Assembly (NCBI GenBank): GCA_001970955.1 | Contig: MPUH01000433.1 | Coordinates: 1 to 54,668 of the forward strand | Direction: 5' to 3' | DNA length: 54,668 nucleotides | DNA from: Stentor coeruleus | Lineage: Eukaryota; Ciliophora; Heterotrichea; Heterotrichida; Stentoridae | In this document: positions 17,966 through 26,892 of the stretch, piece by piece | Layout of the letters: each line of letters starts with the position of its first letter | How positions within the stretch are numbered: the stretch's first letter is position 1 | Notes under the pieces: generated by a model | The model's database searches: none | The model's input: the letters and a program-made list of their open reading frames with translations, nothing else | Told to the model about the DNA's origin: nothing | Program-made: the position numbers and the translations under genes

Positions 17966-18965
17966 CAAAAAAGGAAAAAGCGACACAAGACGAGACCACA
18001 GAGAAAGTTTACCGACTATATCGTAAAAACCTTCAAACTGCAGGGCTCGTAATGCCAAGAAAACTAGCAGAAAAATTTCTTCAACTTCGAGACGAAAAAA
18101 ACCCTGGGGACCTTACAGAACTAGTTGTATGGGAAGAAATGGGATCTGAAGGGATGCGAGCCTTAGCAGAAGCTTTAAAAGAATATGACTACAAATTCTT
18201 GAAGGAAATCCATTTGTGGGGAGCTAAAATTGAAGATGATGGCATCCGATCATTGTCTCAATATCTAATAACAAATCCTTCTGTAGTACTCTTGACTTGA
18301 CTAACTGCTCGATAGGTCCTTTAGGGTGTGAGTTTATAGGGCATATTTTTGGAGCTGGCTCTCGGAACTTTATTAGCAAATTCAAATTAGACTATAATGC
18401 AATCAGCGACAAAGGATTAGAAATGCTTTCAAGCAGTCTTAACATAAATACTACACTTATAGAACTCAGTTTAGCTTACTGCGAAATCACTCACGAATCA
18501 GCACGGCACCTTTTTGAAATCGTCATAAACCAGAAATCTCAGCTCAAAAGCTTAAATCTCCAAGGGAACCACCTCAGAAACCATGGAGTTACTGTGCTTT
18601 TTAGAGGACTTACTATAAATAACTCTCTAGAGTCCATTGACCTTACTAACAATCAATTTGGTGAAGAAGAAGGGGTTATGGAAGCTTTTAAAAATCTTGT
18701 AAAAAACAACAAAAAAATCAAGTACCTAAACTTCTCGTTCAACGGTTTCTACGAAGAAGGGGCACAAAAAATATTAGAATTCCTAAACCAACTAACAGAA
18801 AATGAGTTCGAACAAGCTATTTCACTAGTTTCACTAACTTTACCTGAGAAAATCCCAAACGAGCTTTTAAAAGCTATAGAAAAGGCTATAAAAGATAACA
18901 AATTGAGAAAAGGAAAAACAAAAGCTAAAAGAAAAGGCAAGAAAAAAGGCAAGAAAAAAAAGTAA
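17938..18965 (+). CDS. LRR (RNI-like) protein with Lys-rich tail, one-base frameshift
   Basis: About 342 residues across two overlapping frames. The first frame (17938 to about 18290) has a basic N-terminus, a helical region and LRR units ending in ITNPSVV. Moving back one base near 18288 gives TLDLTNCSIGPLGCEFIG, a textbook next LRR strand, and the second frame runs to TAA at 18963-18965. Repeats continue with LIELSLAYCEIT, LKSLNLQGNHLRNHG, LESIDLTNNQFGEEEG and IKYLNFSFNGFYEEG. The protein ends in a strongly basic Lys/Gly tail that could bind nucleic acid or tubulin. One base is missing, probably a sequencing or assembly indel. A 15-16 nt intron does not fit the required shift. The 5' end is preceded by the 59-bp duplication. 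Its stop is 22 nt from the convergent uL1 stop. Confidence 0.85.
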
Positions 18966-18987
18966 GACTGTTTTTCTAAACTAATGA

Positions 18988-19635
18988 TTAGCCGAATATA
19001 CGTTTAGACTTGCCCATAGTGCTTTTAATATGGATGGTTCTTATGTTGTTCCAGTTCTTTTTCAATAGAGAAGCTAAGAAATTAATAGCCAAAGTGATAT
19101 TTTGTCTTTGTTCTTCTTCACTCATATTCAAGTTAGCTACAGCAACACCCAAGCAAAGGACTTTTTTAAGTTGGAACTTGATTGTTGCCATAGCTTCATT
19201 GATTTTGTCAACAACGTTTTCATTAGGAGATATAGCTGTTGGGAATTTGTTAATCTTAGTCAAAGCAGGTCCAACAAGTTTTGGGATTTGCTTAATAATT
19301 GATTCTGAGGCTAAAAGGATTGCATATGGCTTGAAAAATTTCTTCATTTGTTTTCTGTCTTTGTTGAATTTTTTCAGACCTTCAGCATCGATGAATGGGA
19401 TATTAGCAGCTTGGGCTTGATCGCAATGGACTTGATCTCCTAGGATTATTGCCCTTAGTTTAGGACGAGGTACATGAGGGATTTTGATTGAACCTGCAAA
19501 ACGTTTGTCCTTTTGTGGGTCGTAGTCTTTTATTCCTACTTGAAGGTCAACAGTTTCCACAAATCCACGCTTTTTGCGGTCTGCGTTTATTTCGTGAATG
19601 GCTTTCTTCAAGGTCTCCTGGTTAAGCTTCGACAT
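18988..19635 (-). CDS. RPL10A: 60S ribosomal protein L10a (uL1)
   Basis: 215 residues, the normal length for eukaryotic uL1, which forms the L1 stalk of the large ribosomal subunit and helps release deacylated tRNA. Recognisable segments include the N-terminal NADRKKRGFVETVDLQ, the FAGSIKIPHVPRPKL strand and the conserved GPALTKINKFPT near 143-154. The start ATG at 19633-19635 gives the expected MSKLNQETLKKAI beginning. It is convergent with the upstream LRR gene, with 22 nt between the stop codons. Confidence 0.97.
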   Translation of the reverse strand: MSKLNQETLKKAIHEINADRKKRGFVETVDLQVGIKDYDPQKDKRFAGSIKIPHVPRPKLRAIILGDQVHCDQAQAANIPFIDAEGLKKFNKDRKQMKKFFKPYAILLASESIIKQIPKLVGPALTKINKFPTAISPNENVVDKINEAMATIKFQLKKVLCLGVAVANLNMSEEEQRQNITLAINFLASLLKKNWNNIRTIHIKSTMGKSKRIFG

Positions 19636-20339
19636 CCACTAATTTATATAATGGAAGCGAGAAAATAGGAAAATTTTCCTTTGAAGTTTGGAAAACTAGG
19701 AAATGAAGGATTTTTTTTAGACTGAGAGATGTGTGGTTTTTGATTATGAATATATGAAGCATCAAGTTTTTTGAAAAAATAGAGTTTTGATATAGCTTCA
19801 GCTGATAAGACATCTTTTTAGAGGAAATTTGGGTGATTAAAGACTGCATTTAATTATTTGAAAGATTTAATTCATTTATGTTGTGATTTTATGTAAGGAA
19901 AATATTTTATGAAGTTAGTACAGTTTGATTAGATTTTGTTGGGAAATCTGTTGCGTTTGAATTATATAGTAATTAGAAAGTTTCAAGAAAATTCTTAGGG
20001 AGGTTAAACAAATAATTATTGAAAATATAAGTAAATCAGAAAAATAGAATATTAAATAGAATACTAGCTAAGAAATTAAAGCTAAATGCTGTTTTATTAC
20101 ATTTTATACGTGAATTAACTATTTTCTTAATTTAATTAGTTATTGTTGTCATTTCTAATCTTAATGATAAATTTTAATTACAGCTTGCATTCTTGACTTC
20201 CATGTTTTTTTCATAAATCTCAAGTCTAGTTATGTATATCTTTATTAAGAGTCTCTTAAATTTTACCGAAATTTTTTCAAATTTTATGAATTCAAACAAA
20301 AAATATAAAGTGTGTAGTATTCATAAAAATCGTAATGCT
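19636..20339. other. Intergenic, promoter side of uL1
   Basis: About 700 nt of AT-rich sequence. The frame at 19622-19849 overlaps the uL1 5' flank, is Phe/Ile/Leu-rich and has no family signature, so it is not called. Confidence 0.45.
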
Positions 20340-20960
20340 TGATTCAGAATTCAATATATTATCAAAAATCACTCATATTATTTGTAAGCTCGGTTTGCTA
20401 TTTAGCCTCCATTCCGCTCAGATTAGCTCATAAATTACTTGACCATCATCAGCTGTTTTTTACTCTCACATTATCTTATTTCCTTTTCAGAGATTTCTCG
20501 ATAGCGAATACGATCATTTCAAATTTCCCATCATACATTGTTGGTTATACCGTTTTTAAGGCTCACATTACCTCAGAAATCAGCAGTTATGATTCAACCA
20601 TTTAGTATTATTCTTTAAGTACGGATCTGAAAGTGGAATTATTATCAATTTTTTATTCGGATGCCTCACTGTTATGAATTCGATCTCTTACTTCTAATGC
20701 TGATTCTTTTTATTCGAGCTCAATTATATGTTTTTCCCCTATATTTTCTTGATTGAAATATATAATTCATGAACTCACAACCCTATATACATGCAATGCC
20801 CATATTGATTAAACCTTGAGAAATATAAGCATTTGCTACTCTTGCTGTTGGATGAAATTTGTTAATAATTCATTTTTACTTTTGAATTGAGAATAAGGTT
20901 TGTAGCAACTCCTTCTCTTTTCAAATGATCCACTCTACCATTTTTTAACCTTGCTATTAC
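20340..20960 (-). pseudogene. Probable decayed TPR-repeat gene (kinesin-light-chain/NPHP3-like repeats)
   Basis: Read on the minus strand in shifting frames, this stretch gives pieces typical of 42-residue tetratricopeptide repeats: ANAYISQGLINMGIACI, ALEVRDRIHNSE followed after a frameshift by HPN, and GKFEMIVFAIEKSLKRK. These match the AYxxxGxxxxAlexxxkaLeiR...HP pattern of kinesin light chain/NPHP3-type TPRs. Stops and frameshifts are numerous, and removing 15-16 nt elements does not restore a frame. Base composition is less AT-extreme than the flanks. I infer an old TPR gene relic. The identification is by pattern only. Confidence 0.4.
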
Positions 20961-21280
20961 AAAGAAGAGTAAAAATTCGGAGTTTTTTTATTAAAAGCCT
21001 AGAAAAAATATAATAGAATTCCGGTATCAAAAAATACAGTTAAATTTTCAACCAGAATATTCATCAATTGAACAAATCAATAGAAATTGATTTTTCGTAA
21101 TTTTTCGACAAAAAATTTACAATTTCTATTGCAAGTTTGCGAATCTCAAAAATTTTATAGTGATTTGTCTACTTCTTTAAAACAATCAGATAATTATATT
21201 TTCAAGTAAATGTTTTCATAATGAATTTAATTTGCAAGTAATATTATTTATACTAATAAACTATATAAGATAATATCACT
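20961..21280. other. Intergenic 5' flank of the ELMO gene
   Basis: About 320 nt with no coding frame and no repeat noticed. Confidence 0.5.
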
Positions 21281-22303
21281 ATGGAAAGTTCGCATGTCCC
21301 CAAGTTAGATATTGAAAACATATCCCAAAACGAAATCCAATTCACATTTAACTCTGCTGATCCTGGAGATAATCATTTAAAATCTGAAGAAAACATCGAA
21401 GAGGCCAAGTCAAGTTCTCGCATAAGCCAGCAATTATCAAATCGCACTTCCAACATGTCCTATGTCCTTGAAACTTTTGATAACCCTGAAATGAACATAG
21501 AAAATATAGATTCAAGTAGTGAAGACAGTGTAAAATTCGAGCCAATTTCTTTGTTTGTAGGGGGAATTGAGCATATGTCAACCCCTTTTGATTATATATT
21601 TTCAAATCGTAGTATACTTAGATTGAAAGTTCTTATTGAAGATGCTGAAAAGGAAGTGGAAGTTTCTGAAAAGGGCTGTTTTTTTAATATTTTCAAATGT
21701 ATCAGGAGTAGTCGCAACCCGGAAAAACAAGAATTTATAGAAAAGACTATAAAACTAGCAAAGAGCTATTTCGATGAAAAAATCTCTTTTCATGGAGATT
21801 TGATTATGAACTGGTATGCAACTGTTACTGGAAGGACAGTTTTTAGGTTGGAGAAAGGGATTTGGCATTTGCTGGGATTTAGCTCTGAGGAACCTAGGCT
21901 AAATGGTTTATATCTGCAGGGTGTACCTATGGTGTTACTACATTTGCTGTACATGAAAGAAAAGTTCCCGAATATTATGCAAGAGTTTCAGTCTCACTGT
22001 TTAAATCCTAATACTTCAGGTTGCTTGATTCAAATTTCTAGCATAATCCTCAAAGGCACTCTGCAGATTTTCGAGTCATCTAGCTTTTCCCGTATCCTGG
22101 CCCAGTCAAACGATCGTCCACTATCTAATTTTCTCTCTCTTCAAACTGGTTTGACAATTCTTTGGTGTCAGGTTTTCGATAAAACCCAAGAAAAAAGAGA
22201 TTTAATTGGCATATTAAAAAATGCAATGAAGTCTATCAAAGATGTAAATCAAGTTCTCAATCTTGCTAAGACTGCAGAATCTAATCAAGCTGTTCTTTCA
22301 TAA
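21281..22303 (+). CDS. ELMO/CED-12 domain protein
   Basis: 340 residues. An acidic, Ser-rich disordered N-terminus (1 to about 85) precedes a domain at about 150-290 that matches the ELMO domain. Its core HLLGFSSEEPRLNGLYLQGV corresponds to the family W-x-x-LGFQ-x-x-DP-x-x-D-x-R-x-x-G block, followed by MVLLHLLYMKEKFP. ELMO-domain proteins regulate small GTPases, either as ELMOD-type Arf/Arl GAPs or with DOCK proteins for Rac. No PH or armadillo part is present, so the ELMOD type is the closer layout. The Arg of the ELMOD GAP signature is not clearly preserved (DFR reads NGLY here), so GAP activity is uncertain. The start ATG is at 21281. Confidence 0.75.
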   Translation: MESSHVPKLDIENISQNEIQFTFNSADPGDNHLKSEENIEEAKSSSRISQQLSNRTSNMSYVLETFDNPEMNIENIDSSSEDSVKFEPISLFVGGIEHMSTPFDYIFSNRSILRLKVLIEDAEKEVEVSEKGCFFNIFKCIRSSRNPEKQEFIEKTIKLAKSYFDEKISFHGDLIMNWYATVTGRTVFRLEKGIWHLLGFSSEEPRLNGLYLQGVPMVLLHLLYMKEKFPNIMQEFQSHCLNPNTSGCLIQISSIILKGTLQIFESSSFSRILAQSNDRPLSNFLSLQTGLTILWCQVFDKTQEKRDLIGILKNAMKSIKDVNQVLNLAKTAESNQAVLS

Positions 22304-23718
22304 TATTAAATAAAATTTTAGTAAATTAGTTTAGCTCTGAATATAATAAGTTTGAAATGATTTGGGTTTCACTCTTTGTTACGATATTTTAATGTGGGCT
22401 TTGTGCTATGATAGACATGAAGAAATTAGTGTGAACATTCGATAAGAAGTCGACTAAAGATTGAAAAAACTAAAAATGTGATTGGGACAGCCAACACAAG
22501 TTCAAAATTGAGAGATGCTGAGGTTTAAATGGTAGATATAGACTATCGGGATTGTATAATTATTATAATAAGGAGTACATCTGGTTTATCAACTTCCATC
22601 CTAACAATAATAAGTAATTTTGGTTTATCAATTTCCATCCTACCCATTAAATCAATATTATAATAAGGAGTACATCTGGTTTATCAACTTCCATCCCACC
22701 CAATATAATCAATTTCAGTTTAGCTATTTTCGATTTATTATTATCTCACCTTCAATCTTTTCTCTTAAAATCGCAGCAAAACAAAATCCTAACTGGATGC
22801 AACGCTAAAACCATAAGATTACACCACAGAATCCATTATTTGCAGATTTTCCAACAATTATCGCTTGTAGTACTGAAATAAAATTTTGAACTGAGCAAGT
22901 AACGAAAGAACCAAAAGATTACCAAAAATCTAATTTCCATAATTTTCGGAAAATTATTCCTCTAACAAACCTAAATTAAGTATAATAAATAAAAAGCTCC
23001 TTGAATCAAATTCAAAGCATATTTCTGAAACCAACAAAAATAATACTTTTTAGCTGGGAGCATTAAAACTGCATTCAAAATAATATCACTAATAATAAAA
23101 TACAGTGCAAGTCTAAACTAACAATTTTCCACATTTTTGTAATAAAGCAGCTGCTAAAAGACTGATGATTAAGCATATAATAACTAAAAAATAAGATCAT
23201 CATTATTGATTTGCATATATTATTCATCATATTTCTGAATAATTATATATGGAAAGCAAAAAAATCAAGCTCCTTTTCAAGTCCAGAAGGGGGATATTAC
23301 TAAAAACTATACCCAAATCCCTTGAATCGTTACATAAAATTATTGAACACTACTACGAAATTATAAAATAAAATTTCAGCCACATACTAAATTTAGCTTC
23401 TTAATTATTTTTTTCCTAAAGAATATAAATAGTTTTCCAGAAAATGTTAAATATATTTTATAAATTTAATTAAAAATAGCCAAGTTTTTGTAGTGCTAGT
23501 TTTGTACAGAATTTAATATAAGAAATAATTATTTAGTAAGAAAATTTTTCGTTATGGCGGAAGAAATTTTCTCATTTATCTGTTAAAATCTTAAATAAAT
23601 CAGAATGAATTTATTTTTAATTTTCCTAAAATTTTTATTAAGCTCATAACTTCTCAATATTTGTTTATAGCAATCCATAAAAAATTATGGTTTATGATTC
23701 TAGTAAAAATGCTCATAA
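22304..23718. other. Long intergenic region with a short direct repeat, no gene
   Basis: About 1.4 kb, AT-rich. Apart from the repeat at 22562-22696 I see nothing supportable. The 62-codon frame at 22620-22808 arises from the repeat itself and looks like chance. Confidence 0.45.
22562..22696 (+). repeat. Direct repeat, two 40-bp copies plus a partial third
   Basis: The copies at 22562-22601 and 22657-22696 are identical (ending GGTTTATCAACTTCCATCC), offset by 95 bp. A diverged partial copy (TGGTTTATCAATTTCCATCC) lies between them at about 22621-22640. It has no coding role that I can see. Confidence 0.8.
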
Positions 23719-24666
23719 CACGAAATTGACCCGAAGCAGGTATTTTTAACATTTCTGGACAGCGAAAAGGATGAGTGCGAAATTATAGATGAACTTACTT
23801 ATCAGGCAGCATGTGAAGAGTTCCCAAATAAAATTGTCATTAACATTTCTCAGCATGTAGTACCCCAGTTAAGTAGATTAAGTGCTACAATGATATCAGT
23901 TGACAGAAAATCATTGAAATTCTTCAAGAAAAAAGGCCGGAAAATGGCAGTTTTCGACATTGAGTCCGAAACTGTTGAATGGATCAGCTTTCCCACTGGC
24001 GTGCTTTTTAAAGAATATGCTGCCTGGGTCGAACTTCCTACTGGAGAGATTTTTTATAGCGGTGGAGGACATCCTGTCAGTTCCAACGAAACTTTTTTGC
24101 TCAATCCTTACACGCAAACTTTTAAGGTACTACCGAATATGTCAGAACCAAGGCATTCACATGGCATTGCATATTCAAATGGTAGTGTTTATGCTATGGG
24201 TGGGATTAAAAATGTTTTATTTATTGGTACATTTATAAAAGATTGCGAAAAGTATAATTTAGATGAAGGGAAATGGGAAAGAATATATGATATGGAAGTT
24301 CCTAGGGGTGATACATCAGCACTAGCAATGAATGATAAACTATTAATATTTGGTAAAGGGAGCCCTTATTTAGTGGAATATAACTCAGATCAGTTTAGAC
24401 TTGATTTACAAGAAGACCAAGGAGGGTGCATGAGCTTCGTGGATGGTTTGCTTTATATATTTCATGGATCTAAAATCAAAATTTGCAATGTTAACAATAA
24501 GCAAGTAATAGAAGAACACAAATTGCCACGAAAAGGAAGTTGGTGGAGTCATTGCCCGCCTATTATTCATAAGGATTTCATTTACTTTATATGGTGGGAA
24601 GAGCCCGGGTGGGTCTGTCGTTTTGACCGGGCAACAAAGCAGTTCCGCAAAATAATAAGTTTGTAG
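23719..24666 (+). CDS. Kelch-repeat protein, start uncertain
   Basis: The first ATG in frame is at 23890 (258 residues), but the frame is open back to 23719 and that upstream part looks coding (EIIDELTYQAACEEFPNK). Either the true start is in an exon I cannot place, or the 5' end has been lost. The body holds kelch-type beta-propeller repeats: GEIFYSGGGHP, MSEPRHSHGIAYSNGSVYAMG, CEKYNLDEGKWERIYDMEVP and RGDTSALAMNDKLLIFG. Roughly three to four blades are recognisable. Kelch propellers are protein-interaction modules. No BTB or F-box is visible. No 15-16 nt GTA...AG intron was found that joins a good upstream ATG. Confidence 0.75.
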   Translation, partial: HEIDPKQVFLTFLDSEKDECEIIDELTYQAACEEFPNKIVINISQHVVPQLSRLSATMISVDRKSLKFFKKKGRKMAVFDIESETVEWISFPTGVLFKEYAAWVELPTGEIFYSGGGHPVSSNETFLLNPYTQTFKVLPNMSEPRHSHGIAYSNGSVYAMGGIKNVLFIGTFIKDCEKYNLDEGKWERIYDMEVPRGDTSALAMNDKLLIFGKGSPYLVEYNSDQFRLDLQEDQGGCMSFVDGLLYIFHGSKIKICNVNNKQVIEEHKLPRKGSWWSHCPPIIHKDFIYFIWWEEPGWVCRFDRATKQFRKIISL

Positions 24667-25215
24667 TAAAACTTAATTTAAAAAGGTTAACATTTAAAGT
24701 TTCCACTTTATATAAATCAGCAGCAACACCTCTTTTAAATCATGTAATATATAAGAAGTTTTTTACTTTTACTATTATTTTTTTAAATGTTTATGCTTCA
24801 TCTATTTTCTATTATTTAAGTTAATAATTAATTCTTTGATTCATTTCATAGTATTACTGCTTGAAAGAATATAAGAAGCTTTTTAGATATGAAATGCTTG
24901 AGATGGAATTAAATGATGCTTGAAGATTTTCTGATATTATGTCATTAGCATATTTTTATATTAAAAACTGAATTTAAAAACAGTTGCATCTTATTTAACA
25001 GTAATTAGCCTAATATAAGAGGATTCAACTTTTGCTAAGCTTCATGCTAAAATAAATTATTTTTCTCAAATTCTTAAACACAAAAATATGAATTAATTGT
25101 TTTTCTCACTTTGATTTCTTAAATTTATTGGTATCCAACTTATTTTTCTTTTTAGTACTTCTATCAAAATTCTGAAAATAAATTGTAAAAAGTTCATTTT
25201 TGTTCTCGAACAAAA
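24667..25215. other. Intergenic, 5' flank of the heat shock factor gene
   Basis: About 550 nt of AT-rich spacer. I looked for perfect heat-shock elements (nGAAn arrays) and saw none. Confidence 0.4.
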
Positions 25216-26099
25216 ATGAAAAAAAAGAATAGCCTCTCTATGCCTACATCGTTTTTACAAAAAACTTATGACATGCTCTCAAACAATTCGTTGAGCTCCA
25301 TCGTNCTACATCGTTTTTACAAAAAACTTATGACATGCTCTCAAACAATTCGTTGAGCTCCATCGTTTCTTGGAGCTCCGATGGTACAGAATTCATGATC
25401 CTGTCTATGAATGAATTCACTGATAAAGTCCTCCCCATGTATTTCAAGCACAGCAATTTTGCTAGTTTTATAAGACAATTGAATATGTACGATTTCCATA
25501 AACTTAGATCTGGGACTCAAGAGCTTATCTACCAACACCCTCTATTCATAAGAGGAAGATCTGAGTTATTGAAGGAAATCAAAAGAAAAACTTCAGACTC
25601 AGCCTGGCCTATAATTCAAAAAAGTTCACAAAAGTCAAGCATCGACCCAATGATCAACAAACTCATACAAATTCATAAAAAAAATATCAACTACGAAAGC
25701 CAAATCCAATCTTTAGAAGAAAAAGTGACAAATCTCGTGGACCAAAATAAACTGCTTGCCGATCAGCTTTGGGAAAACAAAGATTTTATTAAAAAAATTG
25801 AAAGCGCTCTGATGTATTTCGCCAGATATATTAAAAACAATGGTGGATTCGAAGATTTGGCTTTCTCACGTCCAGCGTTTGAAAATATTCTATCGATAAC
25901 AGAGAGGCCTCATGAGTCTTTGAAGAAAAAACATAAAATCGTTGATGATTATATGCCGCAAAGTCCTTTGGTGTTTTCGGATTTTGATGAAGATATTGCT
26001 TTTGGATATGGGGAAAATAGAGAAAGTTGTAGTGAAATTGATCCAAACTCAGAAATAATGTTTGACTGTGAAAAAATCGAGTTTTTGCTAGACCAGTAG
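25216..26099 (+). CDS. Heat shock transcription factor, interrupted by an assembly join
   Basis: The HSF DNA-binding domain is clear: SFLQKTYDMLSNNS, SIVSWSSDGTEFMILSMNEF, LPMYFKHSNFASFIRQLNMY, DFHKLRSG, then the wing to about residue 100. A coiled-coil trimerisation region (IQSLEEKVTNLVDQNKLLAD) and an acidic C-terminus follow. In the raw sequence, 61 bp of the N-terminal coding region appear twice (25244-25304 and 25306-25366) around a single ambiguous base n at 25305. This shifts the frame. Counting the duplicated unit once gives a continuous frame from ATG 25216 to TAG 26099 and a protein of about 273 residues with a complete domain. Without that reading only 25335-26099 is open and the domain lacks its first helix. 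Role: binding of heat-shock elements. Confidence 0.93.
25244..25366 (+). repeat. 61-bp duplication flanking a single n (probable scaffold join)
   Basis: Identical 61-bp segments lie on both sides of the only ambiguous base in the window. This is what a scaffold join between two overlapping contigs with an unresolved overlap produces. It falls inside the HSF coding region and is most likely artificial. Confidence 0.93.
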
Positions 26100-26892
26100 T
26101 TGAATATTTTAGATAATAAATATTTTGAAATAATTGTTTTAGAGAAATTGAAAAATATGAATTGTGCTGTTCAAGGTCTTTGAGAATGTCTACAGATTTA
26201 GGATTTTGTCTTTGTGAGGGATTTTAGATAAAGAAGTGATTTACATGAAATCAATGGAAATTTTATGATTTTAGATGAAGAAAGTATTTTTTGTTAAATA
26301 GTGAACTACTGAAGGTAAAAAAATTTTGAAAATGGTTGGTATATTGTTTTTCATGTTTTTCATTATATCTTCAAGTAAATTCAATTTTTTTTGAATTTTT
26401 TATTATGCTAGTAAGTAATTATGTGAAATAAATTTATTTTAGATCATTTAGCTAGATTTTGTAGCTTAATCTTTTGATGGATTTATAAATCATTTGAGTA
26501 TGTAACAAAATTCATCATAGCTTTTCAATTATTAATGCATAACTAGTATCTAAAATGATGAATACTAAAGAAAAAATCACTATTAAATCCTGTAAATTAG
26601 AAAATTTAGCAAGTAGTTGATTACGTATAAATAATTTATATTATAGGTATTTAAATAAAGTATTATAGATTAAGTAAAATCTTTTATTTTTTACAAAAAT
26701 AAGAAAGCCAAATAATAATTTACATTTCAGCAAAGGATTATTAGAATAATCTGCTATTTTATGCATATATCAATTTTAACCTTATCTAACTCCTTATTCT
26801 TATCTTATATAATTATATTTTTCTTCCGTTTTTTTGTGCTTAGAAGGTTTTTGTCACTTTGCTTTCATTTAGCTATTTAATTTTTTATAAAT
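26100..26892. other. Intergenic, nothing seen
   Basis: About 790 nt of AT-rich spacer without a supported frame or repeat. Confidence 0.5.

Noticed and set aside
19010-19420. 136-codon plus-strand frame opposite uL1
   Set aside because: Antisense to a certain ribosomal protein gene with biased codon use, which suppresses stops on the other strand.
22620-22808. 62-codon open frame in the repeat region
   Set aside because: It is built from the direct repeat and AT-rich flank, with no conserved features.
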